Source: Rattus norvegicus (lineage: Eukaryota > Chordata > Mammalia > Rodentia > Muridae). From it: a DNA stretch of 64,000 bases. A program made the translations under genes and the position numbers. The notes beneath the pieces are model-generated. The model saw only the letters and a list, made by a program, of their open reading frames with translations, ran no database searches and was not told where the DNA came from. This document shows positions 23,481 to 37,429 of this stretch, piece after piece; the stretch's first letter is position 1, and every line of letters begins with the position of its first letter. The stretch is from the NCBI RefSeq assembly GCF_036323735.1, contig NC_086026.1, positions 54,813,039 through 54,877,038 on the forward strand. Direction: 5' to 3'.

Positions 23481-24239
23481 TGTGGCTAAGAGGTTTCCAG
23501 AGCAGAAAGCCTTGAGTGTGTGGGAACCTGGACCAACACCCACTTACCTAACAAAAGGAGGAAAGACTCATTTGCCTCTATGCAGCTGAGCACCAGCTCT
23601 TGACATGACACAATCCTCAAATAGTGGCCTTCTCACAGTTCATCTACATTTCCTTCCTAAGCAGCTACCAGGGCAAGAAGCCAACGTTATGGGCACAAAT
23701 CCCTAGGGGACAGGGGCTTCAGAGGGAGAAGACCCAGGCAGAAGGATGTGGGGAGGGCTACAGACCAGTGCTGGATGTAGTCTATCGTGAATCTCCCACA
23801 GAACACACCAGATGGGGTATGAGGAACCATAGATTTTTTCTGACTTCCATACCAGGATGGATGGCAGACCTTATCTCTCAGCTGTGAATTCAGGGGCCAT
23901 AGTTGGGCTAGCCTTTGTTTACGAACATTGTTACTAGGAGGATGAAGGAAAGAGAACCCTGGCAGAGAGGCAGAGGATAGCATGATGCCATGACTGCCCC
24001 CCCTCCCACACACATGTGCACGCGTGCATACACATACACTTTCTCTTAAATAGTTGCTTTAAGCCACAGAGCAGAACACTTATTTGTGCTCCAGGACAGA
24101 TCTTCCCTTGGCACATCTGGGGCCACCATAGACCCCTTGAGGGTCACTAGTGCTTCAGGGGCCCTTTGAGTAGAGGAAGGAACCCCAACATAAATATAAG
24201 TGAGAGCTGGGCTTCACGGACAGGAACCCCAAAGCCTGG

Positions 24240-24430
24240 GGTCTTGTCTCAGTTTGACCACACACACTCAGCCCGCAGTCCCAGGGAAATCGCCACACTT
24301 TCCTCTGGCCTGTGTCCTTTGCTATGAAACACAGACAACAGTCCCACCCTTCAGGACTGTGGAGAGCTCTCAGCCAGTGACCCAGTTTCTGGCACATAGT
24401 AGCTGCTTAACTAATGATTGTAATAGCAGT
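24240..24430 (+). mobile_element. MIR SINE remnant
   Basis: Degraded core, then the clear 3' end 'tttctggcacatagtagctgcttaactaatg'. Confidence 0.7.
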
Positions 24431-25159
24431 AATGGTAAGAGTTGAGCTCCAAGAATAAATAAAAAATGGGGAAGAAAAGTGTTGAATTTCAAAGGCCCCT
24501 TGGCTCCCCATCCAGAAAGATGTCTCATATTCCCACAACTACTGACTCCAGAACACAGAAAGCAGGCTCAGCCCTAGGTCTTAAGGAGCTATGGTCTTCT
24601 CAGCCCTCTCCCCATCATGGCTCTGCTCTCTAGGCCCTGCTGTAGCCCCTAATGAGGCTTGGGTTTCATTACCTCATTTGCCTGGGCTGATGCCCAGCTG
24701 AAGAGAATTTGACATGGGAGCTAGGTTCTGTAAGAGGCTGGCATTAATCCTCCAAGCTTAGCATCTACCCTGCTCTGCCACGTGCAGAAAGCTGGCCTTG
24801 CAGCTGGCATGGAGCCAGAACGGCGGGAGGCAGAGGCCTCATCCCCCTGAGATGTTCCAGCAACAATGGCTTCAGCCTCAGCACTCGGCTCCAGCTGCCA
24901 TGGCCAGTGACTTCCTTGTGTCATAGTAGACCCTCCCCAGGGCACGGCCTTCAGTGGTCCTTGGAGTCACACCACCAGCCACTAACTGCCACATACCATA
25001 GAAGCGTTTATAAAGTCTAGGGAGAGATAGTTTGTGCAAACACGCAATAATCCTATTCCTTTACTACAGGACTTCTCAGAGCCATTAATCGCCTGGTCAC
25101 CGAAAAATGTACCGAGTACCAATTAACTTGACTCTGGGTGCTCATCCAGCCGAGACTAG

Positions 25160-25455
25160 ATGTCTTAGTTTTCTGTTGCTAATGACGTAGTACCAAGGGC
25201 TGGTAAATAAGAAACAGGTCTACTTGCCCTCACAGCCCTGGCCGTCTAATGCTGGCCTTTCTGGCAAAGTCCCAAGGTGGTGCAAGGCAAAAACCAAACT
25301 AAGCTAGCTTTGGGAACAGACACTCCCAGCAAAACCCATCACCCTTCTAGCAGAACAGCAAGATTGACCAACTCACAAAAGCAAAACCCTAATTCCCTCT
25401 TAAACGCCCCGCCTGGTCCCGCCTTTAATATCTCATAATGGGCACTGCATTTTAA
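25160..25455 (-). mobile_element. ERVL-MaLR-type LTR remnant
   Basis: Starts 'tgtcttagttttctgttgctaatgacg', the reverse complement of the usual MaLR 3' end, and continues through a degraded body. Terminal boundaries are approximate. Confidence 0.5.
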
Positions 25456-25734
25456 CCTAAGCTACAGATGGGAAAGACACCGTGCAAAGCATAGCAACAG
25501 GCTCTTGAGAATCTTGTAACCTGATGCAGGGAGGACACAGAACAAGTCTTTGGCTTAGATAACTCATGGTGAGTCCTGTGGAAAGGAAGGGCCGACAGAA
25601 TGAGGATGTCATACCAACTATGTGTGTCAGGGAGCTCAGGACTCACTGTGTGCTCTGGGGGCACACCTTAGGACTCTAATTCTTTGTGGGGAGGTCTTGA
25701 GGAATGTTCTAGAATAATCCTTCAAACACAGAGA

Positions 25735-25990
25735 TGTAACGTGTCAGTCCTTGGCATAAATCTCCCAACAGCCCGTTGTCCAGAGCAGCATCCAAGGCCT
25801 GCGAGCCAGCTCCGGCCATTGCCTGGCTGCTCTCACTTTGCCCCTCTGTAGAGGGTAGCTGAATTGCAGACCTACATCCTATACCCACAGTTCATAACAA
25901 GGTATTCCTTCTTCCAGAAGGCTCTCTCCTGCTTCCTGAACCTGAGAAGTATGTCCCTGACCTTCAGGGCTGGACTAGACAGGGAGGGGG
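25735..25990 (+). mobile_element. L2 LINE fragment
   Basis: 'cataaatctcccaacagcccg', 'catccaaggcctgcgagccagctccggcc' and 'ttcttccagaaggctctctcctgc' follow the order of the L2 3' region, with large gaps. Confidence 0.5.
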
Positions 25991-28640
25991 CATCTGCTAT
26001 GGTAAACATCTTCACTTCTCCATGACTTGATTCCGCCCGTGGGTTCTCACTCACAGTGCATTACAGAGCTGATCAGGAGAGAGATCGGTTCCGTGCGAGT
26101 TTCTTCTTTCTCCCAAGTCCTTTGAGCCTCCCAAAAAGTAGAGAGGAAATAGGAATGGCACACGGGCCTGGGGTAAGGGCATCACTCGGCCACTTGGCCC
26201 TTCCTCGAGGCAGGGTAGGTTGTGATATGTAGTTCCACTTTTTCCTGCAGGCAGGAGAAGCATGAGCAATATAGCACAACACCGCTGGCCGGTTTACAAA
26301 TGCCACCATCCCTGGAAACTCTTCCTGCACTTGTTCACCAATCTTAGGTCTTCTAGGAATGCCTCTTCCCGCCCAGGCAGGATGCTTTCTGCATTTAACA
26401 TCTTTAGCTGCCTTTCCCAATCTTCAGAAAGCTCAAGGGTTAGTTAGCACTGCCTAAGGAAGCCTTTTTATAGATGGTGGGCAGGATCTCTGAAAGACCA
26501 CCACCACTCACTCCAAGCAAGTGTTCTAGAATTCAAATATAAAGCAAACCTTGCAAAGCTCAGTACAGCAGGAAAAGATCACGTAACTGTACCAATCGTT
26601 TAGTCAGAAGCATAATGCCGGGTACAAAGGTGTGGACAGAGAACACTGCTCCAGTTAGCCCCCTGTAATCTACTGTTCTTATCCATGAGCCATCTAGACG
26701 CCTCACCCAGGGATGATGCTATTCGACTGCTGCACATGGTTCCACTCCCTCACATACGTCTTAGGCTCCAGCTCACACCCTTTGGCCCAGCCCGGTGATA
26801 AGGAGAAACAGGCCACTCTTGTACCTGCTGTGACCACTACTGGAGCCTTCTCAGATCTGATGGCAGCTGAGCTGATACAGCAGCCGCTGCTTGTCTGTCA
26901 GCCATACCTGGCTCTGGAGAGAGCCGTAGCAGGGCAAACAGCCTCTGTCCTCAGTGTTACTGCCCTGGAGGAGGCAAATGCATGCATTGCGCTCTGAGGG
27001 AATGACCACCCACCCACTGCTGGGACCATGCACCTCCTCAACTTGTATTAGGTTTTATCAGTCTTGTTTGGCTAATTCGCGTGTCAAATGACTTCTGCTG
27101 AGGAGACATGCACAAATGTCTTTCACTCCAGATAGAGCAATGTTGGCAGACCGAAACGGGGGACAGTCCCACCCCAGTCTACCTTAGTGAACCTGTGAGA
27201 TGAATGAATTTCATGTTATTAGCATGAGTGATTCAAAGCTACCTCCCCAGCAAGCCTGCCGGATCCCGTGGGAGGAGTTGAAAGATGTATCCCTGGAGTT
27301 CCCTGAGCAGCTCGCAGGCAGCTCCACCAAAGAGTGTCTTCTCCCTAGCAATTGATTACTGCTTGGGTAACCGTGGAGAGGGACCTTCAGAGCCTTAGCC
27401 TTCTGAGCCAGCCTTCTCCCTCCTGGAGGGAATGTTTCAATTAGGAGAAAATAGCTACATAGTGTGCTCAAAGAACAGTGTTTCCATACAGGCAGAGAGA
27501 CAGCTGGCACTCACTCATGTTCTACCTAGGAAGCTACGAGAGCTGGCAATTTACCCATCAGTCCAAGTCCCCAGAGCAGGCCTCAGAGGCCATCCCCAAG
27601 TACTTTTCTAGAGAAGAGAAGTTATGAGCCAATCAGTTGAAGCTTTAAAGTCAGGCCGGCTCTTTGGCTTCTTGCAGATGGTGTTTCACAGGTATTTTTC
27701 CTATTTAGAAAGTAGATCTATTTGGTGGGCCTGGAAAATCTACTGAAGCTTATAACACTGCCCGGTTCCTCGGCACTGTATCACTGATCTCCACCGCTGT
27801 TCCCTGGGCGCTCCAAGCAAGCCACTATAGGCACTGACAGCCTTCACTCACTTTGATGTAGATCTGCTTCTGATAAGCCTTGAACCTAGAAAGCCATCTT
27901 GGACTTATAGAATTCCATGGGCACCATTTAGATCCAGGATGAGCTTCTGGGGAGCGAAAGTCTCACTCTTTCCCTGAGCTTGCTTTGTTTGCCTAGACTG
28001 AGAAGGAGCAGCCCTTTCAACGTTGTATCATTTCCTACCTGCCCTCAGGGCTCCCCACCCTACCCAGGAGGCTTCTCTAGGGAAAGCAGGGCTACACTGA
28101 TCCGGTTCCCTCCACTTCCCTTTTCTGTAATGACCTCTCCTCAACATACTAGGTCTCTCCTTCTCCCATTTACCACCCTGCTCCTACCACAATTCCTACC
28201 ACACTTCCAAACACGAAAGGGTTTATGTGACGTCACAAACCAAGCACAAATGCAGTCAATGAGTGAAGAACAAGCCACAGGCAAACATATTCCAAATGAC
28301 TCACATGAACCGTGAGTTTCCTCTGTCCCAGGGCTTCTCTCAAATCCCACAGGGATGTGGAAGCTACCATGTTGATGAGTGGTTGGGTAAGTGTTTTAGT
28401 GTTACTGCCCCATGACTCCTCCTTCCCAGATCTACCTAGCTTTTCCCCTGTGCTTAGGGAACCCCAGTTGATCAACCCTGGAGCTGGGAAGACAGAAGCC
28501 AAGTTGGACTGTCCAGAACCACACTGTATTGTACCACCCAGTCCATCCGGATTTTTTGTTAATTGCTTGGGATGTTCCACTCTCCTCTGTTTCTTTTACT
28601 TTCTCTCCCCTCCTGAGTCTTAGAATGTTCCTCCTATGTG

Positions 28641-28669
28641 CAAAAAAAAAAGTAAAATAAAATAAAGTG
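28641..28669. repeat. A-rich run
   Basis: A10 followed by 'gtaaaataaaataaag'. No SINE body is recognised 5' of it. Confidence 0.9.
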
Positions 28670-29838
28670 GCAGCCTGACCCAGAGCTAGCCACGCAGTAA
28701 ATGACACAACATCAGAAAATGACCAAGGATTTGGATGATGGCCCGTGACATTTGGTGCATCTCAGCAGGCAGAGTTAGGAGGGGTGTCACAAGGGCAGAA
28801 ACACAAATGCAGAATAAAAATAATAACTTTTTCATATTCTGGTTTATATCACATGTGTAAGCCTTACAATCTCCATATAGCACGGACGTAGTGACCAGCT
28901 CTATAAGGAAGGAGCTGAACTATCCACGCTTCTTCCACGCACCTGTCCACCTGTCTGTCACAGGCACCTGCTCTTAGACACTGGCTAAGAACTAATGACA
29001 TTCGATCTCAGGTCCGGGAGGTTCATTGCTTTCTAGGAAGTTGTGATCCTCAAACCTTGGCCATCAGCAGACTTGCCCTTCTGCCAAGGACACCCACATG
29101 TCAGCATTTCAGTGTGACTGACATCTGATGGAGTCACATGCCACATGCCAGAGCGCAGAGCCAAGAATGATTGCAAGCGGGTGTGGGAGGGCACACAGAA
29201 GGGATGGCGTATTCGTAGGGGTTGGCCTGTGCTGTTTGATGAGGAGCCTTGGAGTCAAGGCAGAGGGGAAAGGGACGGCTATGGTGTGTTCAAGGAACAA
29301 CCTATTCTTGGAGAAAGGCATAGGAAGGCTCGAGTGGCTTCCTTTGGATCTGCAATGCATGAATCGCTGGGTTTAGCTCTTCTGGCTTCCAGTCTAGACA
29401 GAATTTTAGAAGCCTACCACTATGACCTGGTCTTGGTGCTATCAAACCCAGAGCACCAGACAGCCTGCCATGACCCTGAGCCAAAACTACATACAAGTTG
29501 AAGGCCCCTTGTCATCAGCAACTGATGAAGCCCATCCTCTCTTTACACTCTCTCCCTAGCAGAGGCCATGAGGCTATTGTGCCCTTCCCCCACCCTGGAC
29601 CTGCACCACTTTCCTCCTGGTGTTCCATGTCTAGAAGGATACTACAACCATGTCCTAGCTATCCAGTGACTGTGTCAAAGGTCATGGGGGCATTGAGGAT
29701 ATAGTGGATCAGGGTAGACACAGCCTTGTCCTCAAAGGGCATGGCTTTAGCAGGGGATGTTAATAAGTGGTGGTTACAGGGAAAGATTACACAAGTCCTA
29801 GAACAATCAGAAATGGCTCCCCATTCCGAGTGCTCTCA

Positions 29839-29904
29839 AGGGGTTTTTTTTTTTTTTGTTTTTTTTTTGTTTTGTTTTGTTTTGTTTTTTGTTTGTTTTT
29901 TGGT
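29839..29904. repeat. Poly-T / (TTTTG)n tract
   Basis: About 65 nt of T runs with regularly spaced G (gttttgttttgttttg). It resembles the reversed tail of a SINE but the body is not recognisable downstream. Confidence 0.9.
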
Positions 29905-30975
29905 AGAAATGAAAGCTGAGAAGATATGATATTAGCCATGGCTGGAGGTAGGATGGGAACCTACAAAGGCCCAAAGGAAAGAGGACTGGGTACTGAGAAG
30001 AAGCTCTGGGAGGCTAAAATAGGGCAGGGGAGGAGTGGAGGCAGGAGGCGTGCTGGGGAACTGGGCCAATGCTTTGTCTGGGAAAGCGTGTCTGGGTGAC
30101 TGGCAGGCTCTAAACATCACCACAGCAACACAGCCACCACTGCATGGAGTGACAGAAGAAAGGTAAAAATCAGCGTGGAAACCAGGCAAGGTTTAAAGTC
30201 GCCTAGCATAGTGTGCTTTTTGGCACAAAGAAGCCAAAGCCTAGGGGAGCAGTTTGTCAGGAATTGGTCAGGCTTCGGCTCCCCTCACACATGGTCCATG
30301 CTGTCTTTCCTGAGCTACGGTCCCACTTCTCACAGGGGAGGGACCTAAAGATGCATGAGGGAGCAGACCTGGGGGCCATTGTCACCTGCCATGGTGAGAG
30401 AAGGGCAGTGACCAGCCAGTGTCCCTGGCTATAAAGTTGCTCTCAGCATTGGCCTGTGCAGCTCTTACTCAGCTCACCAGAGCTAGGGAATAATCTGGGG
30501 AGGGTTTCACTCCTGTAACCCAAGCTGTCTTGCTCTCCACCTGATGCTGACTCTGCTGGGGCTCTGGTACCCACCCTCCAACCCCAGGATCCCTCTGGGT
30601 AGCCTGGAGCCCTATCTTCACAGACCCAGCCAAGAGAGAAAGAAAGGGCTTTTTAATGCATGCTCTGTTACTGCGTTGTGTGTACGGTGGAGATGGTTTT
30701 TTCCAATAATGAGTAAAAGCCTTGGAGAGGGTGGGGAATCGGGGAGTGTGGACACACAGATCAAAGCTGTCACCTCGAGTGTAGATGGCCAGGATAGGAT
30801 CTCAGGCCAGTCTATTGGTCCTAGGGATCTCACCAAGACACTAATGTAAATGGGCAGGAGCTAGATTCCAGGTCCCCTTTGAAGATCAGGAAAGGGCCTG
30901 TTCTGGTCCTAAAAGACTAGAAAGAGCCTTGCGGGGAGTCAAAAGCCTGGGTTCTGATTTTGGCTTTCCCATTGT

Positions 30976-31270
30976 CTTAGTTATTCTTCTATTGCTGTCA
31001 TAAGACTAAGGGCACTTACAGAAGAGTTTATAGGGGCTTATGGTTTCAGAGGGCGAGTCTGTCACAGACAAGTGAAGGTAGCTGATGTCAAGTGACTAGA
31101 GCAGCAGCCGAGGGCTCACAGCTTGAAGCCTCAAAGCCTAACCCCAGTGGCACACTTCCAACAAGGCCACACCTCCTAATCCTTCCCAAACAGTTCCACC
31201 AACAGGGAACGAAGTATTCAAGTATAGGTAGGAGCCTATGGGAGCCACTCTCATTTAAACCATCCCATCC
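30976..31270 (-). mobile_element. ERVL-MaLR solo LTR
   Basis: Begins 'tgtcttagttattcttctattgctgtcataag' and runs through 'cacacttccaacaaggccacacctcctaatcc' to 'aggagcctatgggagccactctcatttaaacc', the reverse-complement body of rodent MaLR LTRs. Confidence 0.7.
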
Positions 31271-31417
31271 ACAAATAAGCGTAAGATAGATTACTGGTGT
31301 TTAACCAATCTATTGGTGTGCATGAGGCAAATTAACTGAGAAGATGGATGCTGGTTAAATGCAATTATTCCATTACAAACGCTAGGATTGTGTCTGGTAC
31401 ATAGTAGGAAGTTGCCT

Positions 31418-31737
31418 TGGTCCATCTCTTGCTGCCATAACAAGATACTCCCGGCAAGTAAGGCAAGCACACGAAAAGAATGGCTCATAGTTGTGAAGGC
31501 TGGGAAGGCTGAAGGCCAAGGTGAAGGGGGCTCTTCTAGCCAGATCCTTCCTGCTTATAATAATATGGTGGAAAACATCACACGGTGGGGAGCTGAGCCT
31601 CAACTGCTTCCAACATTGCAGGCTTTGGCATATGAATTACGCCTAATTAGACCTTAAAGGTTCCACTTTGTAATCGTGTAACAGTGGTGACTGAGAGTCA
31701 GCATGAGTTGTTTGGAGGGGACATTCAAACCACAGAA
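31418..31737 (-). mobile_element. Older MaLR-type LTR remnant
   Basis: 'tggtccatctcttgctgccataacaagatac', 'gaatggctcatagttgtgaaggctgggaaggc' and 'tttggaggggacattcaaaccacag' match the general reverse-complement MST/MLT-like layout shared across mammals. A CTCF-like motif begins directly after it. Confidence 0.55.
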
Positions 31738-31738
31738 G

Positions 31739-31757
31739 TGACCAGCAGGGGGTGTCT
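31739..31757 (+). promoter_or_regulatory. CTCF-like motif
   Basis: The stretch TGACCAGCAGGGGGTGTCT follows the CTCF core CCASYAGRKGGC with one core mismatch (T for the final C) and the preferred TG at its 5' side. It lies just past the end of an LTR-like repeat. Occupancy is inferred, not shown. Confidence 0.4.
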
Positions 31758-31944
31758 ACATTCAGATCTACTAGCATTTCCGTCATCATTGTCACTAAAA
31801 TAACAACCTTTCCAGTCCTTGAGTTCTTCAGTCTCTCCCTTGTCAGGCTCACCCCTCCACCCTTCCAACACAAGAGGTCTCCTAAGCTTGCCGGTACCCA
31901 TCCCAGCACCTGAACCTGCCTAAGCGGACGTGGAGAACACCTGT

Positions 31945-32290
31945 GTTTGATACTGTTTCCATTGCAGTGACCAAACACTGGAGGAGAAGCCCCTTACGGG
32001 AGAAAAGCTTACTTTAGCTCATGGTTGACAGAGATACAGTTGGTCCCGATGTTGGAAGGCATGGAAGAGGGAGTTGCCCCAGCTGTCATAGCAGGAGTAT
32101 GAGGCCACTGGCTCACGTTTGGAAGGACCCAGAAATGGAGAAATGGAATCTCTGCCTCTCATATAAACTCTCAGCCCATAGGACGGGGTCATCTACTTCA
32201 AGGTTGATCTTCCTTCCTCAGTTAAACCCCTCTGGATATTCCCTCACAGGCACGCCCAAAAATATGCCTTGTAGGTAACTCTAAATCCAG
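31945..32290 (-). mobile_element. MaLR-type LTR remnant
   Basis: 'gatactgtttccattgcagtgaccaaacac', 'agcttactttagctcatggttgacag' and 'tggaaggcatggaagag' correspond to the 3' part of rodent MaLR LTRs in reverse. It is the third such element in 1.3 kb with the same orientation. Confidence 0.5.
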
Positions 32291-34249
32291 TCCAGTTGAC
32301 CCTGAAGATTAGCCAACATGCCAGAAGCTCTCGTCAGAGGCTGGACCCTCTCGGGGATAAAGCCAACCTTTTCCCATCTGCCTCTCTCAGTCAAGCTCCG
32401 AGCTTCAGGCCCACCATTCTCCCAAGTCCCCTCATTCCTCTAACCTAACTCCCAGCTACCCTCACGTGAACCTGCGCTTCACAGCACTCCTTGACTTCAG
32501 TTATGCTGTCTCCCATGGTGAGATCTCAGCTCAGGACACCCATGGTCCCTAGTGTATGCCAAACACAGTGACACTGGCTGGATTGTGTGCCCAAGTTCTT
32601 CTCTGCTCTTGCCTACATTCCTCAGACCTACCAACACCGACATCTGGGCCTCAGACACCTCCTTTGCTGTCCCATGTCTGTAGAACATCCCTGATTTCTC
32701 CCACACCACTAGATGACAGTAGCAAGTAGCCCTAATCTTGCCATGACAAAACTGTCTCCAGACTTTGCAAATGTCCCCTGGAGCTGGAATTGCCCCTGAG
32801 GGAACACAGCCTAAAGTTATAACCCATTTTGGCCACTAACACCTTCTCAGCTTTCTCTCTGCTCCACCCCTCTCTGTCCTTCCCTCTCTCTGATCCTCTC
32901 CTGATCTTAGACCCCCACCCCCACCCCAGACTACTGCCACTCCAGGGTGCTTCACAGCCCAAACTCATCCCAGCATCCCCTTCTCTGAATGAGCCTCTGC
33001 TCTTTCTTCTGTCCGCCCAAAGCCAGGGCTGCTTAAGGTGGAGACAGACGGTGTAAACTGCACTCCACGGAATGCTTTGTTACAGCCTGGGGCTGCTGCC
33101 TGGACCCCTGCTCTCATAAAAGACAAGAAGAGCATCTGGGGCCTGAGTGAGGCAGGCAGGGCATCCTGAGAAGTATCTGGCTCCCTCTGCAGCCCCACTG
33201 ACTTTACCCCTCAGGCACCTCCAGGGGTGGGAGGGAAGGAGTGCAATTGAGGAAGCCCCTAAGCTCTGCTGGGGCACTGAGAGCAGGAATAGAGAAGAGT
33301 CTCTTATAACGTTTATAGTCTTTTATAAACGTTAAGGGTACCAAGGCCCTTGCTAGTTCAGGGAAGCAGCCTGGGCTCCTCATTCCGGAAGATTAGCTGC
33401 AACATTCAGTCAGTCTGAGCATCTTCTGCCCAATTCTGTGTTAGCTCCTGACTCCTACAAGTCCCCACATAGCCTCCCACTCGACTCCTCCTTGACTCCC
33501 ACTTTCACAGAAAGACCACCCAAACCCCTCATCCTGTTGGAAAGATTTCCCCCATCCAAAGTCCAGTCTAACTTCCACCCTGTCTGGGGTCCTGGGGATA
33601 CTGACACTCTCCTGTGTCATCACCAGAAAGGGACATTGCTCCCCTCTTCCTGGAAAAGTACCACCATACCGTATCATTACTAAAACCTCTTTCTCAAGAA
33701 CAATCCAGTATATTAAAAGTGGAAGAGGTGTGCTTGGGCCTACCAGTCTCTAGGCAGGTAACTCTGAAGGTGCCAACCCTTCCCCTGGGCATTGCCATCC
33801 TAACAGACTCTTCGAGGCCCTGGGCCCTCATATCCAAGGTGGAGCTGCGCCTGTCTCTTTTCAGTCACATGGGCATGTAGATGACTCGACTAGAGCATCA
33901 GGCCTCATCCCTCACCCAGATCTAGAATTCAGCAAGATCTCATCAAGGGTGTGTTCATAGGTTCCTCTGTCTCCAGATTTTCATCACCAGCCTCTGCCAG
34001 CTTCCTTCTGGGCCCCCTGCTTGATGACAGAACCAGGTAATAATGAGATACTGACCATGAGCCTGGAAAAAGAAAATGTCTAGTCTTGCCATCTAGCCTC
34101 TAAGCATCCTGTTTGTAGGTCTGTGGCTGTTCATATCCCAACAGTGTGAACCTCTCAAGGTCACTAAAGTTCTACACAGTAAGTACTGAGCACCTCTCAA
34201 GGGCATGGTGTCCACTCGGGCACCAGGGTCCAGTCTGAGTAAGATCCTG

Positions 34250-34480
34250 ACATTCAAGATGCTTGATGGCTTGAGGGATGGCCAACCTCAGAAAATAAGT
34301 AAACGATGCTATAATATGAAAAACATGTGTGCATGTGTGGGGAGCCCACACGACACAGTAACTAACCTAGCAAGTCCAGCCTGAATCCAGAAGGTCATCC
34401 CAATAAGGAAGGCTGCCCAGAAGAAAGAGGGGCTGTGCTCAGGGCCCAGAATGGGCAAGCAAACAAAAGATGGCATTCTC
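34250..34480 (-). mobile_element. Possible L2 fragment
   Basis: 'aaaataagtaaacgatgctataatatg' and 'aaggctgcccagaagaaagaggggctgtgctcag' recall the reverse L2 3' region, with weak similarity overall. Confidence 0.35.
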
Positions 34481-34534
34481 TGAGACTGAAGGGGACGGAA
34501 GCAGTCACGTGCATGGAGCTCCAGTTTCCATGCT

Positions 34535-35345
34535 GTGGTGTTGCACTTGGATGCCTATCACCAAAGCCATCCACAATGGCTCGGCCAAATTAGAGAATTG
34601 TTTTGTTCATGTAACAGGAAAGTAGGCAGTTCATGAGTGCCCAGTTGCTTAGGAGTCCATAGACACTGGGATTGCTCTCATCTTGGCCTTTGGTGCTTAC
34701 TGTGACTATGAACACAGGTGTACAAGTGCCTCTGTGTCACCCTGCCTTTTCTGGGAGTGCATATCCAGAAGTGAAGCTTCTGTGGTGAACGGTGGTTCTA
34801 AGGCTCCACATTCTCACCTTGCCGCACGAAGGTTCTACTGTCTCCACATCCTCCTAACACTTGAGTTGATCTGGGTTAGGAGTGGTGGCTCTAACAAGTA
34901 CACGATGGAAACTCTCTGCAGTTTGACTGTCATCGCTCTGGTGTCAAATGTCTCTGCTTGTTTGCGTCTTGGCCACCTGCATTTCTTCTTGGAGAAATGC
35001 CTATTCCAGACTTCCAACCATTTCTAAACCAGCTTGGTGGCTTTCACTCTTTGCTTTGTAAATATCCTTCATTTAGTCTGGATATTAGCCTTGATCTGAT
35101 GTACAACCTGTGCTCATTCTGTGGGTCTTTTACACTTCGTTGTTGATGTTCTTTGGTGGCAGAACATTTCAATTGCAAGGGAGACCATTTCCTTCCCTTT
35201 TTTTTTTTTTTTCTTGCCTGCTCTTTTGGTGTCATGGCCAAGAAACCATTGGCAAATCCAGTGTCACAAAGCTTCTTCCTGTTTTCTTCCAAGATATCAT
35301 CCTTGATCTGTCCCCAAGTGCCTCTCCTCTATGTTTGGAAAAATG
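34535..35345 (-). mobile_element. Ancient L1 fragment (ORF2 3' region)
   Basis: In reverse complement the region keeps L1 order: 'gaacacaggtgtacaagtgcctctg', 'gcatatccagaagtgaagcttctg', 'tcttcttggagaaatgcctattccag', 'ctggatattagccttgatctgatg', 'cttttggtgtcatggccaagaaaccattggc'. All frames are broken; this is a dead LINE piece, with a T12 run near 35198-35210. Confidence 0.75.
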
Positions 35346-35991
35346 AAAGGAAGCCCTTTCCTACCCCATCCTCATGAACTCATCTCAGCCCTCAGAAGAG
35401 ACATGACGGGCACTTACTCCAGACCTCACTATAAGCAGAAGAGAGACGCCAAGCTAGGATCAGACAGCTGCCGGTCGCCTGATCACCTCAGAGCAGCCAC
35501 AGTGGCCCCTCCCTCTCCCCCAGCTGCCTCCACTCTGGCCCACTCTCTCCCACCCTCTCCCCTCCTTCCCAAGGCATAATGAGTTTGATAAGAAATTGTC
35601 TCGCTAACAGGATTAGGCATGGAAATCTCCCATTCCCTCCCTTCCCTTCTGTAATACCCTCATCGTGTGTCCTGTAATTTTCTGCTGGTTTCAGAGGCTC
35701 CAGACCACCTCAGGCATATTAAGTCCTCCTTGTTCTTTGATCATGTGACTGCTGATATGCTAGGATGCCGCCCCCCCCCCCATGACAGTGGCTGTAGGCT
35801 TGTGGATAAATTACACCAGGCCACGGGCCCTCTTCCTGTTGAGTCAGCCACCCCTGGGGTTCCTCCCAGTGTCAGTGATAGTGGTTGCCTCCAATGGAGG
35901 ATCCAGAGAGGCAAGGCCACAGCTGGGATGCAGGTGGCCAAGGAATGATCGAAGAAGGTCTTCAATCTACTCTGACTGTCAGTCTTTATTG

Positions 35992-36338
35992 TCAGCATGA
36001 CTGGCTTTGGAATCACCAAGGAGACACACTTCTTGGCATGTCTGTGACCGTGTTGCCAGAGAGGTTTAACTGAGAAGGAAAGACTCACCCTAAATTGTCA
36101 GGGGAACAAACCTTCCCATGGTCCAGACTGAATAAAAGAGGGAGAAGAAAAGGCCAGATTAGATACCCGCAGATTAGATATCCTCTTTCTTTGCTTCCTG
36201 TTCCACTTACTCCTGCCGACATGCTTTCTCCACCATGATGGACTTTACCCCTGTACACAATGAGCCCAAATAAATCCTCTTCCCTCAGGTTGTATCTGTC
36301 AAGAATTTTTGTCCCTAGAACAAGGAAAGAAGCTAACA
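35992..36338 (+). mobile_element. ERVL-MaLR-type solo LTR
   Basis: 'gcatgactggctttggaatcaccaaggagacac', 'gagaggtttaactgagaaggaaagactcaccc', 'ggactttacccctg' then 'gcccaaataaatcctcttccc' (poly(A)-signal region) and an end at 'gaagctaaca'. Its 3' end faces the next element. Confidence 0.65.
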
Positions 36339-36341
36339 TGC

Positions 36342-36812
<471 letters not shown>

Positions 36813-37234
36813 TACATTTCCCTTCAATTTCTACCTTGCCTCTCACATGTGTCCCTAGGAAGACTCTAAGCAGGACAAGGTTAGTTAGTAGCATGCATGA
36901 GGTGACCCATCTTTAGACCTGGGCTCACTTCCTAAGCCTGGGACATAAATGGTTATTTACCCAATGTATCTGAGTTCTGCTTTAACCACCTCCTCACTGA
37001 GGATTCAGCTGTCTGGCAAGGTGTGACGAAGTGTGGAGTCTCTTATTTCAGGACTGGAACTGCACAGGGGTGGCAACTTCAACCCGAAGCATCATTAGCA
37101 GAAAGCTTAGTCTATTGGGTATCACACAAAAACATATAAACAATGCCCCCAAGTCCTGATGAGGACAGAGATAAGAGAGGGTGCCCCTCAGGAGAGAGTG
37201 GGACCAATTTCTCTACTTCACAAACTGCACGTAG

Positions 37235-37285
37235 GGGAGGTGTGGTGACTGAAATCCCACAACTCAAGAGGCTGAGGCAGGTTTT
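37235..37285 (+). mobile_element. Truncated B1 SINE
   Basis: Only the left part is left: 'ggaggtgtggtgactgaaatcccacaactcaagaggctgaggcagg'. A (TTAA)n run follows at 37293-37313. Confidence 0.65.
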
Positions 37286-37429
37286 GTTTGAATTTGATTA
37301 ATTAATTAATTAATGATGAAAATAACAAAAAATTGCAAATAGCCTTTACTATGAGTCCAACACCACGAGAAGCCTTCACTGACATGACACCAGTTATGTT
37401 TATGACATCCTAGCATGGCTGTCATTGTT

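Noticed and set aside
34535..35345. Possible intact L1 reverse transcriptase frame
   Set aside because: Only scattered L1 landmarks survive; frames are broken throughout.
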